In this document: one piece after another, positions 43,691 to 54,338 of the stretch | How positions within the stretch are numbered: position 1 is the first letter of the stretch | Layout of the letters: each line of letters opens with the position of its first letter | Source: an uncultured Clostridia bacterium | GTDB taxonomy: Bacteria; Bacillota; Clostridia; Christensenellales; Borkfalkiaceae | Direction: 5' to 3' | Assembly: GCA_934248055.1 (NCBI GenBank) | Contig: CAKQKI010000001.1 | Coordinates: 372,001 to 436,000 of the forward strand | Length of the DNA: 64,000 nucleotides | The notes under the pieces: generated by a model | What the model saw: only the letters and a program-made list of their open reading frames with translations | Database searches by the model: none | What the model was told of the DNA's origin: nothing | Translations under genes and position numbers: made by a program

Positions 43691-46108
43691 CTATTTAAGA
43701 TATTCTTTAGCAGTCCGCCAGAATTCGGGGCTTTCTACGGGAGCGTCGTCAAGTTCCCAGAACTGCGTCATAGTGCGTTCTTTTACGGGCGATTTCGCGC
43801 ATTCGGACATATAAGACTTTAACTTGTCTTGCGATATTTCGTTTTCGGGATTAAAATCGTCGCTTTCGATATACCGCTTTATAAATTGCGACATAGCCGT
43901 TGCCGACGGCTCGTTCTCGTCAAGCCCCGTAAGATTAAGTCCGCAAACGAGCAGACTGCCTTTTCCGACTTTAATTTCAAATAAGTAAGAAAAATTTCTG
44001 AGCGTTCTGTCGGGCATAAGTTCGGGGAGATTGTAAGCGTCTTTATAAGCGTCGAATCTGTCGCGGGAACTCTTGTCTATACCCGAAATAAGATTTGCGA
44101 CCCTGACGGGGAAATCGTCGAGAATAATTTTATCGCAATCTTCGCTTATCGCGCTGAAATTAAAATCGTAATAATCTTCGCACGGAAAACCGTATTTATT
44201 AAGAGTGGTTTTATTGTTTAAGCCGCCGAAGTTTGTTCCCCTGTCCCATATAACGGGTTTAAATCTGTTCCAACTCGCCCTGAAAGCGTAGTCGGGGGAT
44301 TTTATAAGCGGATTGCGGCGGTGTCTCGTCCACTCCGAGCGGTACACAAGGCATACCCTTTTCCCGTTTTCAAGAGCGGAAAACGCCTTTTTAATATCGT
44401 CGGTTATAACCGCGCGGTCACTTTCGCAGGAAACGAATTCTTTATACGTTTCGTTTTTAACGCTTTTATCGTAAACCCATAAAGTCCACTCGTTTTCGGA
44501 ATAAACTCCACGCGCGGACGTGAGTTTTATTTTTAAGCGGTAAACTCCCTTTTCGTTTGGCATTCTGATTTTTACTTTGCAAAGCCTGAACGAGCCTTTA
44601 CGCGAAACGTCAAGATTTTTCATCGCGCAATCGAGATAAATTTTATTATCCTTTTCTATTTGCACCGAAAGATCCGCGCGCGTTTCGCCGTCTTCGCCGA
44701 GATTTGAAAAATAAACGGGAATAACCGCTTCGTCAAGACAGTAATAATTTCTTGTTTTTAAATCCGCAACGAGAACCCTGTCGCCGTTGAATTTTAAAAA
44801 TTCTTCGGGTTTTACGCACGTTTCGTCGTCAAAGCAATCCACAACGCCGTTGGAGTTTTCGTAAGCGTCGGTATCGGCGAATTGCAAAAAGTGAAAACCG
44901 CCGAGCAATTCGCTTTTGCGCATTTCTTCATACGCCGTTTTCCAGCATCCGAACTGAAAATGCTTGCTTGCCCTGAACATTTCGCCGAAAATTTCTTTAT
45001 ATCCCTTATCTTCGATAAGTTTAATTTCTTGGTCTATCCACCAAGGCATGGGCGCGCCGCTTTTTATAAACTTTCTTTTAAGCGAATAAAAATCTCTGAG
45101 CGCGGTGTAATGACACACTTCGTGCGCGAAAAGCGGCACTTTGAAATATAAATCTCTTACGATTTCGCAAGACGCGCTTTCAACTTTCATAGGCTCGTTG
45201 CCGTCAACGTTGGCGGCAAGAAGATTTTCGGTATCGTCATACATTCCCGCGTGTTTGCCGTAAGGGAAATAATAACTCAGATGCTGAACGTCCATATCGA
45301 CGAACGGGCGGTTGTTTTTTCCCCACGCGCACGTATCGAGAAAAAGCCTTGTGCCGTCGAGTTCGTCGAGTTTTTCTTTTATCTTTCTTATGTCGTCCGC
45401 GCTTGCTCTTTTAATTTCGTTGCCTATGCAATAAACGGCAAGCGACGGGTGATTGTAACATTTATCTACCGTTTCTTTCAAAAACTCTTCGGGAACAATT
45501 GCGCTTCCCGTTGTAACCATTTCTTCGAGATTGTTATAAATATCGTGTGGGGGGCGAAGTTCTATATGTACGAGCATACCCGCTTCGTCTGCCGCTTCGA
45601 AAAGTTCTTCTTCGGGAACGACGGAATGAAATCTCACGAAATTAAATCCGAATTTTTTGGCTTCTTTAATGTTTTTAAGATAAAAGTCTTTTAACGAAAG
45701 CCCCGAAAGGTTTGCGTGATCGTGCGCTTTTGCGCCGCGAATATAACCCCTTACGTATACGGGCTTACCGTTTACCGTAATATTTTTCCCGTTCTGAGAA
45801 AGCGACCTGAACCCGAATTTACCGTTTTTTACGAAAAAATCGCCGTCGCAGTAATCCACTTTTACGCTGTAATTATATAAATAAGGAGATGACAGCGACC
45901 ATAATACGGGATTTTTAATATAAAAATCACCGCAAAAGTCGTTTCCGTTATCGCCTGTGTAATCAAACGAATAACGACGGCTTTCTTTATCCGTAATATC
46001 AAAACGAACGGATTTTATTTTTTTACGAGATTCGACGAACACCTTTCCGTGTCCGTCGGTGTTCGTCGAATTTATTTTAATTACCGGAATTTGTTCTTTT
46101 TTTGTCAT
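43691..46108 (-). CDS. GH2 family beta-glycosidase
   Basis: 805 residues from the ATG at 46108; an upstream in-frame GTG overlaps the preceding gene and is not needed. The N-terminal sugar-binding domain is shortened (~60 residues before the Ig-like domain). The TIM barrel starts near ITVNGKPVYVRGYIRG, with the acid/base E231 in VYCIGNEIKR and the probable nucleophile E330 in VPLFAHEVCHY. The C-terminal ~300 residues are beta-rich. Activity may be beta-galactosidase, beta-glucuronidase or beta-mannosidase; the locus context (CE15, DUF4838) mildly favours a uronate- or galactose-containing substrate. Confidence 0.85.
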   Translation of the reverse strand: MTKKEQIPVIKINSTNTDGHGKVFVESRKKIKSVRFDITDKESRRYSFDYTGDNGNDFCGDFYIKNPVLWSLSSPYLYNYSVKVDYCDGDFFVKNGKFGFRSLSQNGKNITVNGKPVYVRGYIRGAKAHDHANLSGLSLKDFYLKNIKEAKKFGFNFVRFHSVVPEEELFEAADEAGMLVHIELRPPHDIYNNLEEMVTTGSAIVPEEFLKETVDKCYNHPSLAVYCIGNEIKRASADDIRKIKEKLDELDGTRLFLDTCAWGKNNRPFVDMDVQHLSYYFPYGKHAGMYDDTENLLAANVDGNEPMKVESASCEIVRDLYFKVPLFAHEVCHYTALRDFYSLKRKFIKSGAPMPWWIDQEIKLIEDKGYKEIFGEMFRASKHFQFGCWKTAYEEMRKSELLGGFHFLQFADTDAYENSNGVVDCFDDETCVKPEEFLKFNGDRVLVADLKTRNYYCLDEAVIPVYFSNLGEDGETRADLSVQIEKDNKIYLDCAMKNLDVSRKGSFRLCKVKIRMPNEKGVYRLKIKLTSARGVYSENEWTLWVYDKSVKNETYKEFVSCESDRAVITDDIKKAFSALENGKRVCLVYRSEWTRHRRNPLIKSPDYAFRASWNRFKPVIWDRGTNFGGLNNKTTLNKYGFPCEDYYDFNFSAISEDCDKIILDDFPVRVANLISGIDKSSRDRFDAYKDAYNLPELMPDRTLRNFSYLFEIKVGKGSLLVCGLNLTGLDENEPSATAMSQFIKRYIESDDFNPENEISQDKLKSYMSECAKSPVKERTMTQFWELDDAPVESPEFWRTAKEYLK

Positions 46109-46125
46109 TTTCGCTATGTCGCAAC

Positions 46126-48222
46126 TCAACCGATAACGTCCCACGAACCGATTTTGTCTATTTTTTTGGAAAGTTCGAGAACGCTGTCGTATCTTTCGAT
46201 ACCGCCGTCTTTAATATCGTTTCTCGATTTGAAAATCCAGGCGTATTTCTGATTAGTACTTTTGCTGTAACTTACATAGCCGAAGTATTTGTCTTTATTT
46301 TCGTTCTTTTCTACATCGGGAACAACGTGGCAGAAAGTGTAAATATGGCTGTATCCCGTAGCCTTGAAATCGCCGAGATAACTTTCGTCGTTTTTGGCAT
46401 AGGAAACGTATCTGTAACCGCCTTCGTACGGATAATAACCGCACGCCATCGGCATAAATTTACCCGTTACGACGAAAATATTTCTGAATCCGCCCTTGAA
46501 TTTGCCGTCGTTGGAAGCCATAGTTGCGGTATAGTCGTTATGGAATAAAGCCGCCATTTCGGATTCTATACCTTCTTGCGCATAATCGGGCAAAGTTTCG
46601 GTGCCGTTTAATTCGACGAAAATATCGTACATTTCGAGATTGAAATTGCAATACCCGAAAAGCGCGTAAGAATTTTTAAAATAATTAGTCGTTTTTACGT
46701 GTAAATTATTTAATTGAACAGACCCGCCTGACTGATTATATAATCCGTCGTTATTAGCAAGTCCGCACGAAGCGGTTGCAGACGAAAACTCGAATATAAA
46801 CTCCGTGTTCTTTATAACCGCGCCGTTGAATAAGCCGCCGAAAACTCCGTTCTGCCCGACTTTTGCTTTAAAGGAATGTCCTCTGCCGTCGAACGTTCCG
46901 CAGAAATAAGTGTTGTTTTTCGGATTTGCGGAGTTAAACACGCTTTTATTCTGTGAAGTAAAATCGATCGCTTCGGTTATGTCGGAATTGAGTATATAAT
47001 ACCCGTCTTTTATAAGATTGCCTTTTCCGAGTTGCAATGCGCTGAAAATATTGTCTTTATCAAGTTCCGCATCGTATGCGAATACGTCGTCGAAAATAAA
47101 TCCGCCCACGTTTGTAAGAACGGTCAGCGATTCGGTATCTTCGCCCGCAACTTTTACGCCGCTTATATAATTGAATTCGGTAGTTAATTCTCTTCCGCCC
47201 TGCGAAGCGTACAAAACCTTTGCGTATTGCGTTCCGAAAACCGCGTTAACGTCGATGGGGAAAGTCGGACAGAAATCGAGTTGCCCGTCATAAATCTCGG
47301 TAGGACAGAAAACGTTTACGGGAATTTCCGTTTCGTAAGTTCTGTTATCGCTCGATGTGTATCTTGCAAAAACAGAGCCTTTGCCTATACCGTTCGCGCT
47401 GACGCTGACTTTTCCGTCCGAAATTTTCTTTACGTTAAGCATGTCGCTTTCGGTAAAAAACTCACAAGCGTAAACATTGCCATTAACGGTTACGGAAGAA
47501 GATATTTCCGCTTTGCTATGATACGTTTTGCCCTGCCATTCGGGAGTAACGGATATTTCCACGGACGACGATTCCGCTTTTTGTCCGCCGATTGTAATAA
47601 CGTTATTATAAACAACGTTGTCTATAACTTTTATTTTAATTTCCTTATTGAGTTTATCGGAAGAAAATTTCTGCCATTCGCCCACGAATTCCGCCGTCGT
47701 TTCGCCTACGGTTTTTGCAATGAGTTTCCCGTCGGAATATTCAACTATTTCGCTTGCGGAAGAAGTAAAACCTACTTTGCAGTCATAATAGCGTTTATTG
47801 AACAGTACTTTTACTTCGGGTTCGAACTTATCGCCAAGGCGCAATACCAACTCGTCGCTTTTAACGTGCAGCACTTTGAGTTCGGGAAGATAATTTCCCA
47901 TCGTAACCGAAATTTTGCACGACGCCGACGCATTGCCCGCTTTCGCCGTTACGTTGCACGTTCCGACTCCTACGGCAGTAACGGCGCCGTCGTCGTCGAC
48001 AACCGCCACCGATTCGTTCGACGATTGCCATTTTACGGAATCTTCTCCGCCGTAAAAGCAAATAATATTCAACTCGTCGCCGTATATCAATTTTGCAGAA
48101 TCGGCGGAAAGCGAAAGTTTTCCGCCCGATACCGTATTATTGTTTTTGCATCCTACAAAAAGAGATAACGAAATAAGCGATAAAGCGATTAAAATAAATA
48201 AACTTATCTTTTTAATTTTCAT
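46126..48222 (-). CDS. Lipoprotein with BIG2 domain and GLUG-like region
   Basis: 698 residues. Lipoprotein signal peptide with lipobox FVGC (Cys25). A BIG2-type Ig-like domain follows (residues ~35-110: VKWQSSNESVAVVDDDGAV, VGTCNVTAKAG). The C-terminal third has the module found in the giant proteins of this locus: YYILNSDITEAI, then FCGTFDGRGHSF, then GVFGGLFNGAVIKNTEF. Probably a surface carbohydrate-binding protein that scaffolds or presents substrate to the transporter. AAGGAG precedes the ATG. Confidence 0.8.
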   Translation of the reverse strand: MKIKKISLFILIALSLISLSLFVGCKNNNTVSGGKLSLSADSAKLIYGDELNIICFYGGEDSVKWQSSNESVAVVDDDGAVTAVGVGTCNVTAKAGNASASCKISVTMGNYLPELKVLHVKSDELVLRLGDKFEPEVKVLFNKRYYDCKVGFTSSASEIVEYSDGKLIAKTVGETTAEFVGEWQKFSSDKLNKEIKIKVIDNVVYNNVITIGGQKAESSSVEISVTPEWQGKTYHSKAEISSSVTVNGNVYACEFFTESDMLNVKKISDGKVSVSANGIGKGSVFARYTSSDNRTYETEIPVNVFCPTEIYDGQLDFCPTFPIDVNAVFGTQYAKVLYASQGGRELTTEFNYISGVKVAGEDTESLTVLTNVGGFIFDDVFAYDAELDKDNIFSALQLGKGNLIKDGYYILNSDITEAIDFTSQNKSVFNSANPKNNTYFCGTFDGRGHSFKAKVGQNGVFGGLFNGAVIKNTEFIFEFSSATASCGLANNDGLYNQSGGSVQLNNLHVKTTNYFKNSYALFGYCNFNLEMYDIFVELNGTETLPDYAQEGIESEMAALFHNDYTATMASNDGKFKGGFRNIFVVTGKFMPMACGYYPYEGGYRYVSYAKNDESYLGDFKATGYSHIYTFCHVVPDVEKNENKDKYFGYVSYSKSTNQKYAWIFKSRNDIKDGGIERYDSVLELSKKIDKIGSWDVIG

Positions 48223-48232
48223 TTTTCTCTCC

Positions 48233-50266
48233 TTATAAAGCGTTTATAAAAGGCTCTATGCTTACAAACTCTCTTATATATATCATTCCGAAAGTTCTTA
48301 CGTAAGACTTAAAATTTAACTTTATCTCCGAAACCTGACTTTCGGTAAATAATCCCGTATCAGTCGAAATTGCTACTTTTGCGGGGAAAAGCCACTCCAT
48401 ATCGATATGCGATTTTAAAAGCGCGTATTTTACCGGGTCTTTTTTATACATTTCGATTTTAGCGTACGCGTCGTTAAGATGGCGGAACATCGTAACCAGA
48501 TCGCCCTGCTTTACGAATTCGAGCGAACCCGAAATGCCGCCGTTCATATTTGCCGACCAACCCCAGTTGAAATCGACTAAACATCTTGAAAACCACAGCC
48601 TTAAATCGTCAAACATTTCTCTCATCGGTTCAGCCGCTTCTTCAAACATCGCTTCGAAATATTCGTTGAATATGTTTTCAACGCTGAGTTCGCTGTTCCA
48701 GGCAAGTTTCGAATACATATAAATCGCAAGAAGGTTAAACCCCGTATCCGCGCCCGTCTGACAACTCTTGATCTGCGGGAAAGTAAAGGCGTAATTATTA
48801 GCCTTTAAATACTTATAATATCCGGGGTAAAAACTGTATAAATCCCAGAAAGTGAAGAAATCGTTATAAAATCCGCCGTACGACCACGCCCACGTTTCGG
48901 GAGAAGCCTTGCCCCAGAGTCTTATATATTCGCGCTGTTCGAGATTTACCTCGTCATAAAACGACATACCCGTGTGCAGATTGCTCTGCGCAAAGAACGG
49001 CGCAACGTTTACGTCGTCGTTGAATTTTAAATCTTCTTTTATAACGAGATTGCCGTTTTCGTCTTCGGTGAACGGGGGTCTTGACGTATCGAGATACGCA
49101 AAGAACATATATCTAAAGTTTTCTCTGCGATACGGAGCGTTTTCTTCAAGCGCCATCCACGCGTTGACTTTCTTGCCTACGTCGTGCATGAATTTCATAA
49201 GCGCGGCGGAATCGGCGTTGTTATGCTCTCTTTTCATATTGTCGCACGTGTTGCAATTGCACATGGGAAAATTATCCAACTGTCCTAAAAGAACGGATTT
49301 GAACTGCGGATACTCTGCCGCAGGATACCACATAAGCGACTGCTCTATTTTTTCGGCGCAGAAAGTAGTCATCAGATCGTAATTTTTTCCGTGCGAAGTA
49401 TAGCAAAGTTGCCCCGTACTCGAATAAAACTCACCGTATTGCCCGTATTTGCTTTTAGGCAAGTAAAAATCGCTGTTATGGTTGTTTTTAATTTCCGATG
49501 CCTTATTGTCTTCTTTATGAATAGGAAGAAGCATTTCGCCGTAATTATCGCGAAGTCTTAAACGATAAGAAATCATCTTGCCGTCGGAACTTTCCGACGA
49601 GCCGTCCATATAACCTATTCTTTGGCGATATTCTATGTCGGAAATATCGGTTACGTTGTAATTCAGAAGTTTAAGATCTGTTACGTTCTTTCTGAGCGTA
49701 TAACAATCGGTAAAGAAAAACTCAAAACCGAAATTGATTTTTAAAAAGTCGTAAACGCCGTTCAGAACGCCCGTTTCTTCTCCGCCGATGATATAAACGG
49801 ACATGCCTTTGGTAAAGATTTTAGTTCCGTCTTTTTTCATCGCGGCGAAATCGTCGTTTCTGTCAAGACTTTTATAAAGCGAAGTGTTGCCGAGCGAAAT
49901 ATAACGGTTTGCGTCGTTGTGCGTAAGACCTTTATCGGTTATAAATTTCAAAGATATGCCCGTCGCTTCTTTAAAAAATCTCGAAAGTTCGCTTTTAGCG
50001 TAAGAAATAATCTGCGTTTCGGTTTCGGGAACGACTACCTTATACGAAGTTTTTCCGTTTTTGACCATATAGGTATTCGTTGCTTTATACGAAAACGAAT
50101 GATTTTCGTTAAAAACTTTATTAAATTCTTTAAACCCGTCGCCGTTTACGGCAAGTTCGCCAGAGTATTCCACGGCGGCGTTTGCGTTGCCGCCGTCCTT
50201 TTTACACGAAGCGAACACCGTAAGAAGAGTTAAGGTAAAACATAAAATTATTGCTATTTTTTTCAT
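48233..50266 (-). CDS. DUF4838 lipoprotein
   Basis: 677 residues. Lipoprotein signal with FASC at Cys21. N-terminal domain ~60-190 resembles the N-terminal domain of alpha-glucuronidases and related enzymes (VVPETETQIISYAKSELSRFF; VYIIGGEETGVLNGVYDFL). The DUF4838 core follows (IEYRQRIGYMD, then a four-Cys cluster in MCNCNTCDNM, then WAWSYGGFYNDFFTFWDLY). DUF4838 proteins occur in polysaccharide loci of Bacteroidetes and Firmicutes; a glycoside hydrolase or binding function is suspected but unproven. It is the only candidate extracellular enzyme in this locus. Confidence 0.82.
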   Translation of the reverse strand: MKKIAIILCFTLTLLTVFASCKKDGGNANAAVEYSGELAVNGDGFKEFNKVFNENHSFSYKATNTYMVKNGKTSYKVVVPETETQIISYAKSELSRFFKEATGISLKFITDKGLTHNDANRYISLGNTSLYKSLDRNDDFAAMKKDGTKIFTKGMSVYIIGGEETGVLNGVYDFLKINFGFEFFFTDCYTLRKNVTDLKLLNYNVTDISDIEYRQRIGYMDGSSESSDGKMISYRLRLRDNYGEMLLPIHKEDNKASEIKNNHNSDFYLPKSKYGQYGEFYSSTGQLCYTSHGKNYDLMTTFCAEKIEQSLMWYPAAEYPQFKSVLLGQLDNFPMCNCNTCDNMKREHNNADSAALMKFMHDVGKKVNAWMALEENAPYRRENFRYMFFAYLDTSRPPFTEDENGNLVIKEDLKFNDDVNVAPFFAQSNLHTGMSFYDEVNLEQREYIRLWGKASPETWAWSYGGFYNDFFTFWDLYSFYPGYYKYLKANNYAFTFPQIKSCQTGADTGFNLLAIYMYSKLAWNSELSVENIFNEYFEAMFEEAAEPMREMFDDLRLWFSRCLVDFNWGWSANMNGGISGSLEFVKQGDLVTMFRHLNDAYAKIEMYKKDPVKYALLKSHIDMEWLFPAKVAISTDTGLFTESQVSEIKLNFKSYVRTFGMIYIREFVSIEPFINAL

Positions 50267-50275
50267 AAATTCCCC

Positions 50276-53200
50276 TTACCTGACGTTGACGTAATACTGT
50301 TTGCTTACGCCGTTTTTAGCCCCGTCTACCACGTAAACTATAATCGTGTATCTGCCGGGCGCGGAAATTACTATATCGGCGTCCGAAGTAATGCTCTTAA
50401 CGAAGTTTTCGTTATCGTCTTTAATAACGTAATAAACTTTAAGAGCGTCTTTTTCGGTAACGTTGTCGGTAGCGTCGAATTCGGGTCTGAAAGCCGTTCC
50501 CGCGGTTACGTCTATCGTTTTGCCTTCGTTTTTGAGATTAAGTTCGGGCGCTTCTACGTCAACTACCGTTATAATCTGATAGTACGGGCTCGATTTTTTA
50601 CCTTTGCCGTCAACGTAATTATAAACGACCGAATATTTGCCGTATTCGTCAAGAACGAATTTAATATCGTTTTCAAAATCGGTAATTCCGCTTAACAATC
50701 TGCCGTTTACGTCTTTAACGGGTTTGCCGCCCTTGCTTACGGTTAAGGTAAGATTATTATAAGACGACGGAGATAAAACGTCCGTTGCGTATGGTCTTGT
50801 TAAAACGATTTCCTGCCCTAACGTGCCTATTTTATCGGGTAATTTCGCGTAAATAAGCGGAGAAACTTCGTCGCTCACTCTGTCGGAATCGGATCTTACG
50901 GTAGTTAATTCCTGATTGCAGATTTCGCTTACTTTCACTTTAAATCCCGCATTTACGCCGTTGAATTTTACAGACATAAAGCATAAATCGTTTGTAAACG
51001 GATTTGTTATTTCAATAATTCTCGTGCCGACCATCATAACGCCGTCGCTTACCTTAAGAGTAAGTTTTTCGCCGTTCCACTCGTCAGTCAGAGAATAAGC
51101 GTCGCCGTTTATCGTAACGAAATATCTTTTGTTTTTACCGCTGATTTCGACTTCGTATTTATTATCCGCGTTAAAGTAATCGCTTAAAACAAGCGTCATC
51201 GAAGTAATGCTCTGCTTTCTGCCGTCCGAAAGAGCGGGAATTTCAAAACCAAACCCGAACTGAGAAAACAATAGCGGATTTACGAATTCGAAGTATGCGG
51301 AAGAAGATTTCGCCGTGAGCGCGGGAAGTCTGTTATCTATCGCGGCAGCCATATTGCCGCCGAAATATTTTACTATTTCAACGTCTTTACCGTAATTAGC
51401 GTCGATAATATCTCTCTCTTCGCTTTCGATATAAACCGTTTCGTCGCTTACGCAAGCCGTTTTGAATTTAACCTTTCTCTCGCCCGTAACAGTGAATTTT
51501 TTCGGATCGATTTCGGTATAAGGATTGCCGTCGTAAGAAACGTAGGACTTCGTGGCGACCGCCATGTTGCCGCTTGCGGTGTAATTTATCGCCTTAACGT
51601 TTAAAAGAGAATATTCGGCGTTTTTAAGGTAATATTTATTAGTATATAACTTGTCGCTTTCGAATTTGGGTTTAGTATTTTCCGTAACGGTTAAATCTAC
51701 GGTAAAGTCGCCGCTGTAAAATATATCGGAATATACGTATTTAACCGAATATTTTCCGATCTCGTCAAAAGCGTACTCATTGCCCGAGTAATTTGCGACA
51801 GCCTTTTCGCCGTTCGGTTTTATAACGGTAACGTTAACTTTAAGAGTGCTTTCGTTAAGAGATTTTATTTCCGCAATTTCGGAAAGTTTATATCTGTCTC
51901 CCCCGTAAACGCCTGTCGTCAACTTGTTCGTTGCGGTTATTCCGCTTTCGGCTTCTACGGCGTAAAGATTAAGCGAAAGTTCGCTTTCGTTGCCGTAAAC
52001 GTCACGAGCAAAATAATCTATCGTGTAAGCGCCTTTCTTTTCGGGAATAAATTTTCCGTTTTTAACGCTTATATTGCTTGAATCGGACGTGTTCTTTTCA
52101 TAAGTAACAACGTAATCGCAAAGTCCTTTAATGCCGTAATCGTCGCTTGCGGTTACTTCGGGAACGGTAACTTCTTTTCCTGCCGCCGCTTTATACTCTT
52201 TGTTAAAGTCGCCCGAGAAAAATACGGGGCTCGTTTCGTCGTTATAATATCCCGCAGAGAGAAAATCATCGCCCGAGTAATCGCCGAATTTTGCTATTTG
52301 CATCGGCGCTTCGCTGACGCCGACGAGCGACGAAGCGGTAAGCGATAAAAATACGTTTCCGTCCGTAAATCCGCCGAAAGTATACTGATAAGCCTTATCG
52401 TTGTTGATTTCGGAAACGAGCGCGTCCTGCGTGCCGTTGCCTATTCTTACGTTGATTTTGATTTTGTTTTTATCGGTTGTGTTGAGATAATAACTTACGT
52501 TGGAATAAATTTTGGTCTCGGGGTTGTTTCCGTATACGGTAGTTCCGTTTTTGTCGATTTCATACGACTTGCCTGCAACTTTAACGTTGCCCTGCTCGTT
52601 TTGCGCAAGACCTACCATTTTACCGCCGCAAGTTCCCGCTACGATACACGTTGAATAATATCTTTCGGAACGCTTATACATTATATCGAGATAGATCGAA
52701 GGATCGTAACAGTCCGTAAGCCTTAAAGTAATAAAGTTGCAAAGCGCGGGTTCGCTTTGTATGCAGTTGAACGAAATAATGTCTTCGAGATTATTCTCGT
52801 AAATATTAAACGGTTTATTGAGAGTGAACACGTCGCCTTCCGCCATGCCTATTTTAAGACCGTTCGTATAGCCCATGGCTTCGAACTGATTGTTCAATTT
52901 ACCGTATTCTATATTATTACTGCCCGAAGCAAGTTCAAAAACTCTTTTCTTAACCGAAAAAGTTTTTGCCGCGCTATAACGCTTGCCGTTTAAAGTTTTT
53001 TCGTAAACGACGGAATATTCTCCGCATTCGTTCAGCGTGAGATTAGTTAAAGTAACGCGACTTCCGTCGGGTAAAGCGACGTAAAAGGAATCGGATTCGT
53101 ATTCCGCTCCGTCAATCGTCATGGTAGCCGTTTTGGGAACGGCTATCGTGCTTTTATAGAGATATTCGGTTTTTATGCCGCTTACGGTTACTTCTGCCGC

Positions 53201-53308
53201 GTAAACGGTTCTATCGTTTTTCGTAACCGCGAAAAGCGCTGCCGCAAGCGAAACGATTATGCCCGCAAGCAAAACCGAAATTATTTTTATCTTTTTTGTT
53301 TTCACCAT
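50276..53308 (-). CDS. Secreted multidomain Ig-like surface protein (1010 aa)
   Basis: Signal peptide (residues 1-38, ending VYAAE). Two regions (residues ~120-330 and ~645-800) read as LamG/concanavalin-like beta-sandwiches. They are interspersed with Ig-like domains of the DUF5011/Big_3 kind, e.g. TVPEVTASDDYGIKGLCDYV with KKGAYTIDYFARDVYGNES, and near the end ELNLKNEGKTIDVTAG with PGRYTIIVYVVDGA. No LPXTG signal, lipobox or membrane tail, so it is secreted or held non-covalently. Likely a glycan-binding protein of the locus. AAGGAG precedes the ATG. Confidence 0.8.
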   Translation of the reverse strand: MVKTKKIKIISVLLAGIIVSLAAALFAVTKNDRTVYAAEVTVSGIKTEYLYKSTIAVPKTATMTIDGAEYESDSFYVALPDGSRVTLTNLTLNECGEYSVVYEKTLNGKRYSAAKTFSVKKRVFELASGSNNIEYGKLNNQFEAMGYTNGLKIGMAEGDVFTLNKPFNIYENNLEDIISFNCIQSEPALCNFITLRLTDCYDPSIYLDIMYKRSERYYSTCIVAGTCGGKMVGLAQNEQGNVKVAGKSYEIDKNGTTVYGNNPETKIYSNVSYYLNTTDKNKIKINVRIGNGTQDALVSEINNDKAYQYTFGGFTDGNVFLSLTASSLVGVSEAPMQIAKFGDYSGDDFLSAGYYNDETSPVFFSGDFNKEYKAAAGKEVTVPEVTASDDYGIKGLCDYVVTYEKNTSDSSNISVKNGKFIPEKKGAYTIDYFARDVYGNESELSLNLYAVEAESGITATNKLTTGVYGGDRYKLSEIAEIKSLNESTLKVNVTVIKPNGEKAVANYSGNEYAFDEIGKYSVKYVYSDIFYSGDFTVDLTVTENTKPKFESDKLYTNKYYLKNAEYSLLNVKAINYTASGNMAVATKSYVSYDGNPYTEIDPKKFTVTGERKVKFKTACVSDETVYIESEERDIIDANYGKDVEIVKYFGGNMAAAIDNRLPALTAKSSSAYFEFVNPLLFSQFGFGFEIPALSDGRKQSITSMTLVLSDYFNADNKYEVEISGKNKRYFVTINGDAYSLTDEWNGEKLTLKVSDGVMMVGTRIIEITNPFTNDLCFMSVKFNGVNAGFKVKVSEICNQELTTVRSDSDRVSDEVSPLIYAKLPDKIGTLGQEIVLTRPYATDVLSPSSYNNLTLTVSKGGKPVKDVNGRLLSGITDFENDIKFVLDEYGKYSVVYNYVDGKGKKSSPYYQIITVVDVEAPELNLKNEGKTIDVTAGTAFRPEFDATDNVTEKDALKVYYVIKDDNENFVKSITSDADIVISAPGRYTIIVYVVDGAKNGVSKQYYVNVR

Positions 53309-53317
53309 TTTTACTCC

Positions 53318-54337
53318 TTATTCTTTAATTCCGCCAAAAGATATGCTGCCCATAAGTTTATCTTTGAATATAATGAACAATATCAGTATCGGAACGGCGA
53401 GAAGCATACACGCCGCCATTTGTCTGGGTATGGTTTTCAATTCGCTGTTACTCGATTCGATAACGAGATAGAACACCGAATACGCAAACGTCGGATAAGA
53501 CGGAAGATATAAGTATAACGTCTGATAGTCGTTCCATAAATTTACGAATTGAATGAGAAAAACCGTAAGAATCATCTTCTGCGCGAGCGGAAAATAAATT
53601 CTGAACGTTATAGTGAATTCCGAAGCGCCGTCGATAGAAGCGGCATCTCTGTACACGTTGGAAAGACCTTTGAAAAACGCGTAATAAACGAGATAATAAG
53701 TTCCCGCGCCCGTCATTTTCTGCACGTAATTTCCAAGCATGGTATCGTAAAGACCGCTGTTTCTTAAAAAGGCAATTTCGGTAGGATATCTTCCTACGAC
53801 GGGAATGCACATTATAACGATATTTATAAGATGCAACGCTTTACACCATACGTAATCGTATTTCGAAGTCGTGTATGCGGTTAACGCGGGCATAAAACAC
53901 ATTATCGCCGCGCCGCCGATAGTGTAAAGAACGGTGTTTATAAGAATATCGATAAACGTTGCGTCGTTTTCGGGATTGCCTATCCACACTTTCGTAAAAT
54001 GGCTGGTTTTTTCCAGCGCGCCGCGAACGTAAAACTCGGTAGGCTTTCTCATTTTGAAGTTTTTTATAACTTCGCTGTAATTGTACAACTGAAAAAATTC
54101 TCTTCGGCTGTGCAAAATGAGTTTTCCGTTCGGGCTTACGAGAGTAGAATCGAGATTAGGAAACCCGATATAGTTTTTAGGCATACGTATTCCTTCGAAG
54201 TCGTAAAAACTTTTAAGCGAAGTGAGAATTCCCCAGTATAAAGATAATATGATAAACAGAGAATAAATTATAAGAAGCGCAAGAACGATTACGAACGCTA
54301 CGGTCGCAGCCACGCTTTTTTTTGCTTTTCTTTTCAT
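53318..54337 (-). CDS. Carbohydrate ABC transporter permease (MalG type)
   Basis: 339 residues, six membrane segments, with the EAA loop AASIDGASEFTITFRIYFPL that contacts the ATPase. It is longer than the usual ~275 because of an ~80-residue extracytoplasmic insert between the first and second helices (KNYIGFPNLDSTLVSPNGKL and following). Pairs with the upstream permease. No ATPase gene is in the locus, so a shared MsmX/UgpC-type ATPase encoded elsewhere must energise it (inference from related systems). Confidence 0.9.
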   Translation of the reverse strand: MKRKAKKSVAATVAFVIVLALLIIYSLFIILSLYWGILTSLKSFYDFEGIRMPKNYIGFPNLDSTLVSPNGKLILHSRREFFQLYNYSEVIKNFKMRKPTEFYVRGALEKTSHFTKVWIGNPENDATFIDILINTVLYTIGGAAIMCFMPALTAYTTSKYDYVWCKALHLINIVIMCIPVVGRYPTEIAFLRNSGLYDTMLGNYVQKMTGAGTYYLVYYAFFKGLSNVYRDAASIDGASEFTITFRIYFPLAQKMILTVFLIQFVNLWNDYQTLYLYLPSYPTFAYSVFYLVIESSNSELKTIPRQMAACMLLAVPILILFIIFKDKLMGSISFGGIKE

Positions 54338-54338
54338 A

